From contig NZ_SMKD01000006.1 in assembly GCF_004348595.1 (NCBI RefSeq), forward strand, positions 1-64,000: 64,000 bases of DNA, written 5' to 3'. The DNA comes from Micromonospora sp. KC723 (GTDB lineage: Bacteria; Actinomycetota; Actinomycetes; Mycobacteriales; Micromonosporaceae). The first letter of the stretch is position 1, and each line of letters begins with the position of its first letter. Shown here piece after piece: positions 8,553 through 16,344 of the stretch. The notes under the pieces are model-generated. The model was not told where the DNA came from. It searched no databases and worked only from the letters and a program-made list of their open reading frames with translations. The position numbers and the translations under genes were made by a program.

Positions 8553-9309
8553 GCTGACCGCCCGAGGGACCGAGCTGTCCGTCCTGGTGCAACGGTGCGT
8601 GCGGCTGTCCCGCCGCAACGTCGACGCGCTGCTCACCTCGCTGCTGCTGCCGGTGATCCTGATGCTGATCTTCGTCTACCTCTTCGGGGGCGCCATCGAC
8701 ACCGGTGGCGCGTACGTCACCTACGTCGTCCCCGGGGTGCTCCTGCTCTGCGCCGGGTTCGGGGCGGCGGGCACCGCGATGAGCGTCACCACCGACCTCG
8801 GCAACGGCCTGGTCGAACGGCTGCGCACGATGGACGTCGCCGGCACCGCGATCCTCGGCGGCCACGTCGTCGCGAGCGTCGTGCGCAACCTGGTCTCGAC
8901 GGTGCTCGTCCTCGGCGTGGCCGTGGCGATCGGGTTCCGTCCGGCCGTCGACCCCCTGGGCTGGCTCGCCGCGGCCGGGGTGCTGCTGCTGTTCCTGCTG
9001 GCGGTGTCCTGGCTGTCCGCCGCGTTCGGGCTGCTCGCCCGGACCCCGGAGGCGGCCAACGGCTTCACCTTCCTGGTCATGTTCCTGCCCTACCCCAGCA
9101 GCGCGTTCGTCCCGGTGCAGACCATGCCGAGCTGGCTGCGCGGCTTCGCCGACCACCAGCCGGTCACCCCGGTCATCGAGACCCTGCGGGCGCTGCTGCT
9201 CGGCACACCGCCCGGGTCGGCGCCGGCCCTCGCGGCGGCCTGGTGCCTCGGCATCCTGCTGGTGTCCGTGGTGCTCGCCGCCGTGCTGTTCCGACGCCGG
9301 ATCGCCTGA
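8545..9309 (+). CDS. ABC-2 type permease, DrrB type
   Basis: 254 residues with about six hydrophobic segments (e.g. LLPVILMLIFVYLFGG, VVPGVLLLCAGFGAAG, LLLFLLAVSWLSAAFG, LGILLVSVVLAAVLF), as in the ABC-2 exporters that pair with DrrA. The GTG start lies inside the ATPase gene, giving obligatory co-translation. It forms the membrane path of a TetR-controlled drug or metabolite exporter; the substrate is unknown. A 16-bp hairpin terminator follows. Confidence 0.9.
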   Translation: MSELTARGTELSVLVQRCVRLSRRNVDALLTSLLLPVILMLIFVYLFGGAIDTGGAYVTYVVPGVLLLCAGFGAAGTAMSVTTDLGNGLVERLRTMDVAGTAILGGHVVASVVRNLVSTVLVLGVAVAIGFRPAVDPLGWLAAAGVLLLFLLAVSWLSAAFGLLARTPEAANGFTFLVMFLPYPSSAFVPVQTMPSWLRGFADHQPVTPVIETLRALLLGTPPGSAPALAAAWCLGILLVSVVLAAVLFRRRIA

Positions 9310-9324
9310 CGCGGCCCGCCGACC

Positions 9325-9367
9325 CGCGACGACGGCGGCGCTCCACGGGGACGCCGCCGTCGTCGCG
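9325..9367. terminator. strong bidirectional hairpin between convergent genes
   Basis: Perfect 16-bp arms (9325-9340 and 9352-9367) around an 11-base loop. It sits between the exporter permease and the converging hypothetical gene. There is no T-run, so it is a high-GC, actinomycete-style I-shaped terminator. Confidence 0.75.
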
Positions 9368-9371
9368 CGCC

Positions 9372-9875
9372 TCAGTCGTTGAGGACGTGCGAGAGCCGGT
9401 CCCGGAAGCGCCGCTCCGAGTCGCTGACCTGGTCGCCGCCGATGCCGAGGAGGCCGCCCGTCGGGACCGCGCCCACCACCTGCTCGGCGATCTCCACCAG
9501 CCAGTGCCGGTACGCCCCGGCCTCGCCCTCGTCGACCTTCGCGCCGAGCAGGGCGGACGCCTGGCCTGCGCGGGCCAGCACGTCGTCGATCAGGCCCTGC
9601 GGGTCGGCCGGCTCGATGACCGGCAGTTCCTCGCCGGCCTCCGGGTCGCCCACCCGCGACACGAGTTCCCCGGCCACGGCCGCGACCAGCGGACTGGCCG
9701 ACTCCCGGCCGGTGGCGATGGTCTCCAGACCGGCGGCGGTCTCCGCACGGGTGCGCCGGGTGCCGTCGGACTCGGCGGCGCTGGCGGCGGTGAGCACCGC
9801 CTGCGGCAGGCCGACCAGCAGCCCCCACTCCTCGTCGGAGAACCCGAAACCGGTGTACGCCGGCTGTTCGATCAC
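9372..9875 (-). CDS. conserved hypothetical protein, 167 residues
   Basis: I do not recognise a named family. The protein is soluble, acidic and mostly helical: MIEQPAYTGFGFSDEEWGLL, a Glu/Ala-rich middle, and a GAVPTGGLLGIGG glycine-rich loop near residue 140 before a charged end SERRFRDRLSHVLND. The GTG start is preceded by GAGAGGGG. It is monocistronic: a terminator hairpin lies on each side (9325-9367 and 9919-9936). Codon use matches the neighbours. Confidence 0.7.
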   Translation of the reverse strand: MIEQPAYTGFGFSDEEWGLLVGLPQAVLTAASAAESDGTRRTRAETAAGLETIATGRESASPLVAAVAGELVSRVGDPEAGEELPVIEPADPQGLIDDVLARAGQASALLGAKVDEGEAGAYRHWLVEIAEQVVGAVPTGGLLGIGGDQVSDSERRFRDRLSHVLND

Positions 9876-9918
9876 GACTTGAGCCCCTCTCGCCCTGGGT
9901 CACTTCTCACACGTGCGT

Positions 9919-9936
9919 GGCACCCGCGCGGGTGCC
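9919..9936. terminator. hairpin downstream of the RecQ-like gene
   Basis: Perfect 18-base palindrome GGCACCCGCGCGGGTGCC, 9 bases past the RecQ-like stop codon on the minus strand. It also lies 44 bases upstream of the 9875 start. Confidence 0.5.
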
Positions 9937-9944
9937 CGGTCAGG

Positions 9945-11576
9945 CTAGTCCAGCGTCAGCAGACCCTGCTCCGACACCACGGGCACGGAAAGCGTCTTGT
10001 AGCCGACCTCGTCGAAGAGCACCGTCATCCGGTCGTCGACGTAGTTGAGCACCAGGCCGGCCCCCCACTCCGGGTGCCGGACCTGGCTGTGTACCGGGAA
10101 CGGGCCGACCGCGCCGTCGTCGGCGCTGCTGCTGCCCGCGTGGCAGTTGTCGCAATGCCCGCACACGGCGGACATCCGCTCCCCGAAGTACGCCAGCAGG
10201 GTCTGCCCCCGGCAGGCGGTCGTCTCCGCGAAGGCGCGCATCATGTCGGTGCGCGAGCGGGTGACGGTCCGCTGGCGTTCCGCCTCGGCCAGGGCGGCCG
10301 CGGCGGCGTCCACCGGCGTCGGGGAGTACCGGGGCGTGCCGATCTGCTGCCTCGCGCGTGGCCGCGCCGCCCCGACCTGTTCCAGCAGCGCCAGGTACTG
10401 GCCCAGCTTGCGCGCGCCGAGGCCGGTCAGCTCGCGCAGCTCCTTCCTGGTGCGGGGCTGCTTGCGCAGCAGCGCGGCCAGGTCCCGCAGCTCCGTGGGA
10501 TCCGGCAGGCCGCCGCTGAAGTAGCGCTGGAGGGAGACGTCCTCGGCCCGCCACAGCAGCAGCACCCGGGCCGGCTCGCCGTCCCGGCCGGCCCGGCCGA
10601 TCTCCTGGAAGTAGCTGTCCGGGGAGTCGGGCAGCGCCATGTGCACCACCCAGGCGATGTTCGGCTTGTCGATGCCCATGCCGAAGGCCGAGGTGGCCAC
10701 CATGATCGGCACCCGGTCGGCGAGGAACGCCTCGTGCAGTTCGTGGCGGGCGCCGGTGGGCATCCCGCCGTGGTAGTGCTGCGCCGGGAGGCCGGCTTCG
10801 GTGAGCCGTGCGGCCAGGTCCTCGGCGGCGCGACGGGTGGGCACGTAGATGATGCCCGGGCGTTCGTCGTCGCGCAGCAGCGTGGTCAGCCGCCGCCACC
10901 GGTAGTCGTCGGTGGGGCAGTGGGCGACCTCGACGAAGAGGTTCGGCCGGTCCAGCCCGGAGATCACCACCTCCGGGTCGCGCAGCCGCAGCCGGGCGAT
11001 GATGTCGTCGCGTACCGGGGGTGACGCGGTGGCGGTCAGGGCGACCACCGGCGGCCGGCCGAGGCCGTCGACGAGGTGGCCCAGCGCCAGGTAGTCCGGG
11101 CGGAAGTCGTGGCCCCAGGCGGAGATGCAGTGCGCCTCGTCGACCGCGACCAGGGCCGGCTTCAGCGACCGCACCTCGGCCATCCGGTCGGGGTCGCTGA
11201 GCTGCTCCGGGGTGATGAAGAGAAACTCCGCCCGCCCCTCGCGGAGCTCGGTGATCGCCTCAATCTGCTGGGACGGGCTCTCGGCGGAGCTGATCCGCAC
11301 CGCCCGCAGCTCCGGGCGTTGCCGTTCGTTGAGCGCGGCGATCTGGTCCTGCTGGAGGGCCAGCAGTGGGGAGATCACCACCGTCGGCCCGGGGATCAGA
11401 CTGGCCGGGATCTGGTAGATCGCCGACTTGCCGGCACCGGTGGGCAGCACCACCAGCGCGTCGCGCCGCTTCATCACCGCGCGCATGGCGGCGAGCTGGG
11501 GCGGCCGCAGGGTGGTCCAGCCGAAGAGGCTGCGCGCCGCGCGGCGCAACGTCGTGGTGTTCGTGGACAGTTTCAT
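9945..11576 (-). CDS. RecQ-family ATP-dependent DNA helicase (short form)
   Basis: The ATG at 11576 (543 residues, [20 protein letters not shown]) is chosen over an upstream GTG because homology begins there. Walker [14 protein letters not shown] (45-57), DEAH box [26 protein letters not shown], and [12 protein letters not shown] (motif VI) are all present. A zinc cluster C-x16-C-x2-C-x2-C (CRGQTLL...VCGHCDNC) follows. No HRDC domain is apparent; instead about 65 residues ([21 protein letters not shown]) follow, resembling the tail of actinobacterial RecQ-like enzymes. It unwinds 3'-5' DNA. It lies 76 bases after the F420 oxidoreductase gene, possibly in one transcript. Confidence 0.88.
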   Translation of the reverse strand: MKLSTNTTTLRRAARSLFGWTTLRPPQLAAMRAVMKRRDALVVLPTGAGKSAIYQIPASLIPGPTVVISPLLALQQDQIAALNERQRPELRAVRISSAESPSQQIEAITELREGRAEFLFITPEQLSDPDRMAEVRSLKPALVAVDEAHCISAWGHDFRPDYLALGHLVDGLGRPPVVALTATASPPVRDDIIARLRLRDPEVVISGLDRPNLFVEVAHCPTDDYRWRRLTTLLRDDERPGIIYVPTRRAAEDLAARLTEAGLPAQHYHGGMPTGARHELHEAFLADRVPIMVATSAFGMGIDKPNIAWVVHMALPDSPDSYFQEIGRAGRDGEPARVLLLWRAEDVSLQRYFSGGLPDPTELRDLAALLRKQPRTRKELRELTGLGARKLGQYLALLEQVGAARPRARQQIGTPRYSPTPVDAAAAALAEAERQRTVTRSRTDMMRAFAETTACRGQTLLAYFGERMSAVCGHCDNCHAGSSSADDGAVGPFPVHSQVRHPEWGAGLVLNYVDDRMTVLFDEVGYKTLSVPVVSEQGLLTLD

Positions 11577-11652
11577 CAGGGGCCGGAGGTACCCGTGCCG
11601 ATCATCGCCGAAACCGTCGACCGGGGCGCGGGCCACGGCCGTCCGCCGGCGG

Positions 11653-12603
11653 TCACCGCAGGCGGGGCAGCACCTCGCGCTGGTAGAGGTCGAACAGGCC
11701 CTGCCAGTTCGGGCCGGTGTTGGCCACGTAGACCTCGTCGAAGCCGGCCTTCGCGTACCGGTCGATCATCTCCAGGTGCGCGTCGGCGCGGTTGCCGCAG
11801 ACGAACGCCTCCTTCATCATCTCCGGCTTCACCAGCTGCGCGGCCTGTTCGAAGTGGCGCGGCGACGGGAGCACCTGGGACAGTTCGCCCGGCACCCCGG
11901 CGTTGGGCCACCGCTCGTACGCGATGCGCATGCCCTCGTCCTCGCTGCCGGCGTACGCCGCCTTGAAGCCGGCCTGGCACGGCTTGTCACCGCCGCCGTT
12001 GTCCCGGAACCGGCGGACCAGCTCCCCGTCGGGCATGGTGCTGACGTAACCGTCGCCGATCCGGGCGGCCAGGTCGACCGCCTTCGGTCCGAAGCCCGAG
12101 ACGTAGATGGGCACCCGCTGCTCCGGCAACGTGTAGATCCGCGCGTGTTCGACCGTGTAGTGCTTGCCGTGGTGGTTGACGAAGCCGCCCCGCCACAGTT
12201 CCCGCATCACCCCGACCGCCTCCTCCAGCATCTCCAGCCGGACGTCGGTCTGCGGCCAGGCGTCGCCGAGGATGTGCTCGTTGAGCGCCTCGCCGCTGCC
12301 CACACCGAGCACGAACCGGCCCTGGAGCAGCACGGCGCTGGTCGCCGCCGCCTGGGCGATCACCGCCGGGTGGATGCGTACCGTCGGGCAGGTGACCGCG
12401 GTGGTGACGGGCAGCGCGCAGACCTGGCTCAGCGCGCCGATGGTCGACCAGACGAAGGGGCTCTGGCCCTGCGCGTCGACCCACGGGTGGTAGTGGTCGG
12501 AGATCCACAGCGCCTCGAACCCGGCCCGTTCCGCACCGCGTGCCTGGTCCAGCAGCTCCGCCGGGGTGTACTCCTCGCTGGACAGGAAGTAGCCGATCCT
12601 CAT
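11653..12603 (-). CDS. LLM-class F420-dependent oxidoreductase (G6PDH-like subfamily)
   Basis: 316 residues. [41 protein letters not shown] is the first strand and F420-binding region of the luciferase-like TIM barrel, and [13 protein letters not shown] and [19 protein letters not shown] match the subfamily around F420-dependent glucose-6-phosphate dehydrogenase. Hydride transfer to or from deazaflavin F420 is expected; glucose 6-phosphate as substrate is not proven. ATG at 12603, with GAGGAG upstream on the minus strand. Confidence 0.85.
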   Translation of the reverse strand: MRIGYFLSSEEYTPAELLDQARGAERAGFEALWISDHYHPWVDAQGQSPFVWSTIGALSQVCALPVTTAVTCPTVRIHPAVIAQAAATSAVLLQGRFVLGVGSGEALNEHILGDAWPQTDVRLEMLEEAVGVMRELWRGGFVNHHGKHYTVEHARIYTLPEQRVPIYVSGFGPKAVDLAARIGDGYVSTMPDGELVRRFRDNGGGDKPCQAGFKAAYAGSEDEGMRIAYERWPNAGVPGELSQVLPSPRHFEQAAQLVKPEMMKEAFVCGNRADAHLEMIDRYAKAGFDEVYVANTGPNWQGLFDLYQREVLPRLR

Positions 12604-13015
12604 GTCTCCTCCTCGCCGACGTCCGGCCCGGGATGTGCCGGGCTGACGCGGGGGATCGGTACCCCGGCGGCGGGAGATCAGTCAGCGTCGCCGGAACATC
12701 GCCCGGATGGCGGCGACCAGCAGCAGACCGCCGACCACCACGCCGAGCAGGCGTATGCCGGGGATGTCGGCCGGTGAGGTGGCGTCGGCGAGCGGCAGCG
12801 GATCCATGCCGGCACTGTCGCACGCGGCCCGGGGCGGACGCCAGGTCCTAACAGTAAGGTTTATTGACTATTTAACGGTGCGGTGTGACCATGGCAGCAC
12901 CGCGACGGCGACGGGCCGTCGACCGCGACCGGGGGGTACGAGGCGGCATGAGCCAGCGGATCGTCAGGGTGGGGTCGCGGGTGGCCCGCCGGGTCGCCGA
13001 CCGGGTGGCGACGGC
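12604..13015. other. 412-base divergent region upstream of oxidoreductase and hexosaminidase genes
   Basis: It holds the 41-residue membrane ORF (12682-12807, minus), an A/T-rich island around 12849-12885 unlike the surrounding GC-rich DNA and likely to contain the promoter of the GH3 gene (TTGACT at 12863-12868), and a 23-codon ORF (12948-13019) overlapping the GH3 start. Confidence 0.5.
12682..12807 (-). CDS. 41-residue single-pass membrane protein
   Basis: A very short ORF. MDPLPLADATSPADIPG is followed by a hydrophobic segment IRLLGVVVGGLLLVAA and a basic end AIRAMFRRR, the layout of a small membrane anchor (N-out/C-in by the positive-inside rule). The stop is 78 bases upstream of the F420 oxidoreductase start, same strand. 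No family is recognised. The compact TM-plus-arginine pattern in all 41 codons makes chance less likely, but it is unproven. Confidence 0.45.
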   Translation of the reverse strand: MDPLPLADATSPADIPGIRLLGVVVGGLLLVAAIRAMFRRR

Positions 13016-13019
13016 ATGA
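12948..13019 (+). CDS. possible 23-residue leader peptide coupled to GH3 gene
   Basis: ATG at 12948 after an AGGCGGC-type site. The peptide MSQRIVRVGSRVARRVADRV plus ATA has Arg every 3-4 residues alternating with Val, which would be amphipathic. Its TGA overlaps the ATG of the GH3 gene (ATGA), as expected for a translationally coupled upstream ORF. It may simply be the chance reading of a GTG/CGG-rich leader. Confidence 0.35.
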   Translation: MSQRIVRVGSRVARRVADRVATA

Positions 13020-14563
13020 GCGAGCGCGACCTGGTCCGGCTCGCGGCGGCCGTCCTCCAGCCGGGCTTCGTCGGCACCACGCCGCCCGACTGGGTGTGCC
13101 GCTGGCTGGGCGAGGGGCTCGGCGGGGTGGTGCTCTTCGCCCGCAACGTCGTCGACCCGGCCCAGCTCGCCGCGCTCACCGCCGCCCTGCGCGGCGAACG
13201 CCCCGACGTGCTGGTCGCCATCGACGAGGAGGCCGGTGACGTCACCCGGATCGAATCCACCCGGGGCAGCTCCCGCCCGGGCAACCTCGCGCTCGGCGCG
13301 GTCGACGACCCGGCGCTGACCGAGGAGGTCGCTCGCGACCTCGGCGCCGACCTCGCCGCGCTCGGCGTCACCCTCAACTACGCGCCCGACGCCGACGTCA
13401 ACGACAACCCGCACAACCCGGTGATCGGCGTACGCGCCTTCGGCGCCGAGCCGCACCTGGTCGCCCGGCACACCGCCGCCTGGGTACGCGGCCTCCAGTC
13501 CGCCGGGGTGGCGGCCTGCGCCAAGCACTTCCCCGGTCACGGCGACACCCGGGTCGACTCGCACCACGACCTGCCCCGCATCGGCGCCAGCCGGTCCCGG
13601 CTGGACGCCGTCGAGCTGGTCCCGTTCCGGGCCGCCGTCGCCGCCGGGGTGCAGGCGGTGATGACCGGCCACCTGCTCGTCCCCGCTCTCGACGCCGAAC
13701 TGCCGGCCACCCTCAGTCCCCGCGTCCTCGGCGACCTGCTCCGCGGCGAGCTGGGTTTCTCCGGGGTGGTGGTCACCGACGCGGTGGAGATGCGCGCCGT
13801 CGCCGACCGGTACGGCCCGGCCGGCGCGGCCGTGCGGGCCCTGGCCGCCGGGGCGGACGCGGTCTGCGTCGGCGGTGAGCACGCCGACGAGGCGGTGGCC
13901 CGGCATCTGCGCGACGCCGTCGTCGCCGCCGTCGTCACCGGTGAGCTGCCGGAGGAGCGGCTCGCCGAGGCCGCCAAGCGGGTCGGCCAGCTCGCCGCCT
14001 GGACGCTGGCCACCCGGGCCGCCGGGCCGACGCGGGCGCTGCCGTGCACCGACGGTTCCCGGATCGGGCTGGCCGCCGCGCGCCGGGCCGTGCGGGTCAC
14101 CGGCGACCCACACTCCCGGCTGCCGCTGCCCGGGCCCGCGCACGTGGTGGAGTTCGTCCCCCCTCGCAACATCGCCATCGGCCCGGAGACCCCGTGGGGG
14201 ATCGGCGAGCCCCTGGCCGTGCTGCTGCCCGGCACCCGCACCGTCCGGCTGGCCGAGACCCCCACGGCCACCGTCCCGGCCACCAGGGCCGCCGCCGCGG
14301 CGAGGGCGGCCGGCGGGGCCGCCTCGTTGGCCGATCCGACCGCGGGAGCCGGGGCGCGTCCGGTGGTGCTGGTGGTCCGGGACCTGCACCGGCACGGCTG
14401 GATGCTAGCGGCCGTCACCCGGGCCCTGTCCGCCCGTCCCGACGCGGTGGTGGTGGAGCTGGGCGTGCCCGAGCTGGTGGTCGGGCGGGTGCACGTGGCC
14501 ACCCACGGCGCGACCAGGGCCGGGGCCCGCGCCGCCGCCGAGTTGCTCGCCGGGCGGCGCTGA
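13016..14563 (+). CDS. glycoside hydrolase family 3, beta-N-acetylhexosaminidase type
   Basis: 515 residues without a signal peptide. KHFPGHGDT at 170-178 followed by DSHHDLP is the NagZ-type GH3 signature with its His-Asp catalytic pair, and Asp255 in VVVTDAVEM fits the nucleophile. The (beta/alpha)8 domain occupies roughly residues 5-335; the remaining ~180 residues form an extra C-terminal domain present in many actinobacterial members. Predicted role: cytoplasmic cleavage of terminal GlcNAc from muropeptides or chitin fragments (wall recycling). The start at 13016 overlaps the short leader ORF; no better in-frame start lies upstream. Confidence 0.85.
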   Translation: MSERDLVRLAAAVLQPGFVGTTPPDWVCRWLGEGLGGVVLFARNVVDPAQLAALTAALRGERPDVLVAIDEEAGDVTRIESTRGSSRPGNLALGAVDDPALTEEVARDLGADLAALGVTLNYAPDADVNDNPHNPVIGVRAFGAEPHLVARHTAAWVRGLQSAGVAACAKHFPGHGDTRVDSHHDLPRIGASRSRLDAVELVPFRAAVAAGVQAVMTGHLLVPALDAELPATLSPRVLGDLLRGELGFSGVVVTDAVEMRAVADRYGPAGAAVRALAAGADAVCVGGEHADEAVARHLRDAVVAAVVTGELPEERLAEAAKRVGQLAAWTLATRAAGPTRALPCTDGSRIGLAAARRAVRVTGDPHSRLPLPGPAHVVEFVPPRNIAIGPETPWGIGEPLAVLLPGTRTVRLAETPTATVPATRAAAAARAAGGAASLADPTAGAGARPVVLVVRDLHRHGWMLAAVTRALSARPDAVVVELGVPELVVGRVHVATHGATRAGARAAAELLAGRR

Positions 14564-14568
14564 CCCCT

Positions 14569-14856
14569 TCAGGTGGGCATGACCACCAGGTCGGCGTACT
14601 CGGGATGGCGCGTGATGAAGGCCCGCACGAACGGGCACTGCGGCACGATCCGGCCGCCCTCCGCGCGCACCTGGTCCAGGGTGGCCCGGACCAGCGCCGC
14701 GCCGACGCCCATGTCCTGGTACTCCGGGCGTATCTCGGTGTGGGTGAACACCCGCACCCCGCCCCGGGGCAGGTACGCGGTGAAGCCGGCCAGCGCGTCG
14801 TCGACCAGGATCTCGAAGCGGCGCTTGGCGGGGTTCTCCTCGACCAGCAGGCTCAC
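14569..14856 (-). CDS. GNAT-family N-acetyltransferase, small COG2388 type
   Basis: 95 residues from a GTG at 14856. FEILVDDALAGFTAYLPRGG, FTHTEIRPEYQDMGVGAALV (acetyl-CoA P-loop region Q-x-M-G-V-G-A) and the C-terminal CPFVRAFITRHPEYADLV are the pattern of the YjdJ/Gtl2-like mini-GNATs, in which CPF and HPEY are near-invariant. The natural substrate of these is unknown. It converges with the GH3 gene with a 5-base gap. An ATG at 14864 is out of frame and ends after three codons. Confidence 0.85.
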   Translation of the reverse strand: MSLLVEENPAKRRFEILVDDALAGFTAYLPRGGVRVFTHTEIRPEYQDMGVGAALVRATLDQVRAEGGRIVPQCPFVRAFITRHPEYADLVVMPT

Positions 14857-15010
14857 CCGGTCATTGTCTCCCCCCGCCGGGCCGGCCGGTCCGGTTCGGC
14901 GAGCAACCGGTTCACCTCGGCGACGATGGTGTAGTGGTGGACGCGGCCCGTGGTACGCCGTCCCGGCATCGCGGCCGTGCCTCGGGCGGTGCCGCGTGGC
15001 CCGCGTCTCG

Positions 15011-15016
15011 TACCCT
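15011..15016 (+). promoter_or_regulatory. -10 element, leaderless promoter of lipoprotein gene
   Basis: TACCCT ends 7 bases before the GTG at 15024, and no Shine-Dalgarno sequence is present. This spacing places the transcription start at the start codon. Confidence 0.5.
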
Positions 15017-15023
15017 TGGACGG

Positions 15024-15389
15024 GTGACGACCCGAACCGGTACCCACCCCCGCACCCCCATCCGTCGGACGGCCGGCCTGCTGGCCTCCCTCGCCCTCGG
15101 CGCGGCACTGCTGGCCGGATGCAGTTCCGAGGGCGCCCGCACCGACTGTGGTCTGGACGCCTGCACGGTCACCTTCGACCGGGGCGTCGACGCGCAGGCC
15201 AACATCCTCGGGGTCAAGGCCAAGTTGATCGGCGCCGAGGGTGACCAGGTCACCGTCGAGGTCGCCGGCGAGCGGGTCTCCCTCACCACCGGCCAGCAGG
15301 CCGCCGAGGTGGGCGGCTTCGCGGTGACGCTGGACAGCGTCACCGACCAGGAGGTCAAGATCCGCGTGGCGCGCAACGCCAACGGCTGA
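15024..15389 (+). CDS. secreted lipoprotein, 121 residues
   Basis: Type II signal: RR at 14-15, hydrophobic GLLASLALGAALL, then lipobox LAGC with the lipidated Cys at 33. The mature part (about 89 residues) is a small, all-beta-looking domain rich in Val/Thr (CTVTFDRGVDAQANILGVKA, VTVEVAGERVSL, VKIRVARNANG) with a conserved Cys pair before it. No family is recognised. It is anchored on the outer face of the membrane. The start is set by the -10 box 7 bases upstream (leaderless). Confidence 0.75.
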   Translation: MTTRTGTHPRTPIRRTAGLLASLALGAALLAGCSSEGARTDCGLDACTVTFDRGVDAQANILGVKAKLIGAEGDQVTVEVAGERVSLTTGQQAAEVGGFAVTLDSVTDQEVKIRVARNANG

Positions 15390-15445
15390 CCGGGCCGGCG
15401 GCGGCCCACGTTTGGGGATCAACCCGTTCGGCAATAGACGGGCCT

Positions 15446-16267
15446 ATGTCTCTCACCCGGAACGCCGAAGCCACCGCCGCCCGCACCGCCGACAGCCGCT
15501 GGCTGGAACTCCTCGCCCGGGCCGGCTTCATCGGCTACGGGATCGTGCACCTGCTCTTCGCCTGGCTCGCCCTCCAGGTCGCCTTCGGCAACTCCGGCGA
15601 GGAGGCCAACCAGAACGGCGCGCTGCGTACCCTGGGCGCGCAGCCCCTGGGTAAGTTCCTGTTGATCGCGATCGCCGTCGGCCTGGTCGCCATGGCCATC
15701 TGGCAGGCGCTGGAGGCGGCCGTCGGCCACCACGCCAAGCGGGGCAGGGAGCGGCTCTTCGAGCGGGTCGCCTCGGTCGTGCGTACCGTGGTCTTCCTCT
15801 GGCTCGCCTGGACCGCGCTCACCGTCGTCCAGAACGCCAGCGCCGACAGCGCCGACCAGCAGGAGGCGTTCTCCGCGAGACTGATGGCGTCCACCGGCGG
15901 TCGCTGGCTGGTCGGGATCGCCGGCCTGGCGCTCGCCGCCGTCGGCGTCGGCATGGTGATCTACGGTCTCAGGAAGAAGTTCGAGCGCAACCTGAAGATC
16001 GGCGAGATGAGCCCGAAGACCCGGACGCTGAGCCGCCGGCTGGGGATGGCGGGCTACATCGCCCGCGGCAGCGTGTTCGCGGTCGCCGGTCTGCTGATCA
16101 TGGTGGCCGCCGTGAACTACGACCCGGAGAAGTCGCGGGGCCTGGACGGCGCCCTGCGCACCCTGCGTGACCAGCCCTACGGCCAGATCCTGCTGGTGCT
16201 GATGGCCCTCGGTATCGCCGCCTTCGGCGTCTACTGCTTCCTGCAGTCCCGCTACCGCCGCGTCTGA
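15446..16267 (+). CDS. DUF1206 integral membrane protein
   Basis: 273 residues, six hydrophobic segments in three paired repeats, each starting with a variant of ARAGFIGYGIVHLLFAWLA, GMAGYIARGSVFAVAGLLI and the like. Each repeat has the R-x-G-x2-(A/G)-x-G motif typical of DUF1206 (three tandem copies per protein). Function is unknown; the family is common in actinobacteria. A charged loop (KKFERNLKIGEMSPKTRTLSRR) separates repeats two and three. Confidence 0.85.
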   Translation: MSLTRNAEATAARTADSRWLELLARAGFIGYGIVHLLFAWLALQVAFGNSGEEANQNGALRTLGAQPLGKFLLIAIAVGLVAMAIWQALEAAVGHHAKRGRERLFERVASVVRTVVFLWLAWTALTVVQNASADSADQQEAFSARLMASTGGRWLVGIAGLALAAVGVGMVIYGLRKKFERNLKIGEMSPKTRTLSRRLGMAGYIARGSVFAVAGLLIMVAAVNYDPEKSRGLDGALRTLRDQPYGQILLVLMALGIAAFGVYCFLQSRYRRV

Positions 16268-16344
16268 GTTGGTTGATTCCCGGGCGCGCCGGGCACCATA
16301 GGGCTTTTGCCCGGAGCTGATCCGCCCGGTCGGAGGGAGACTCA

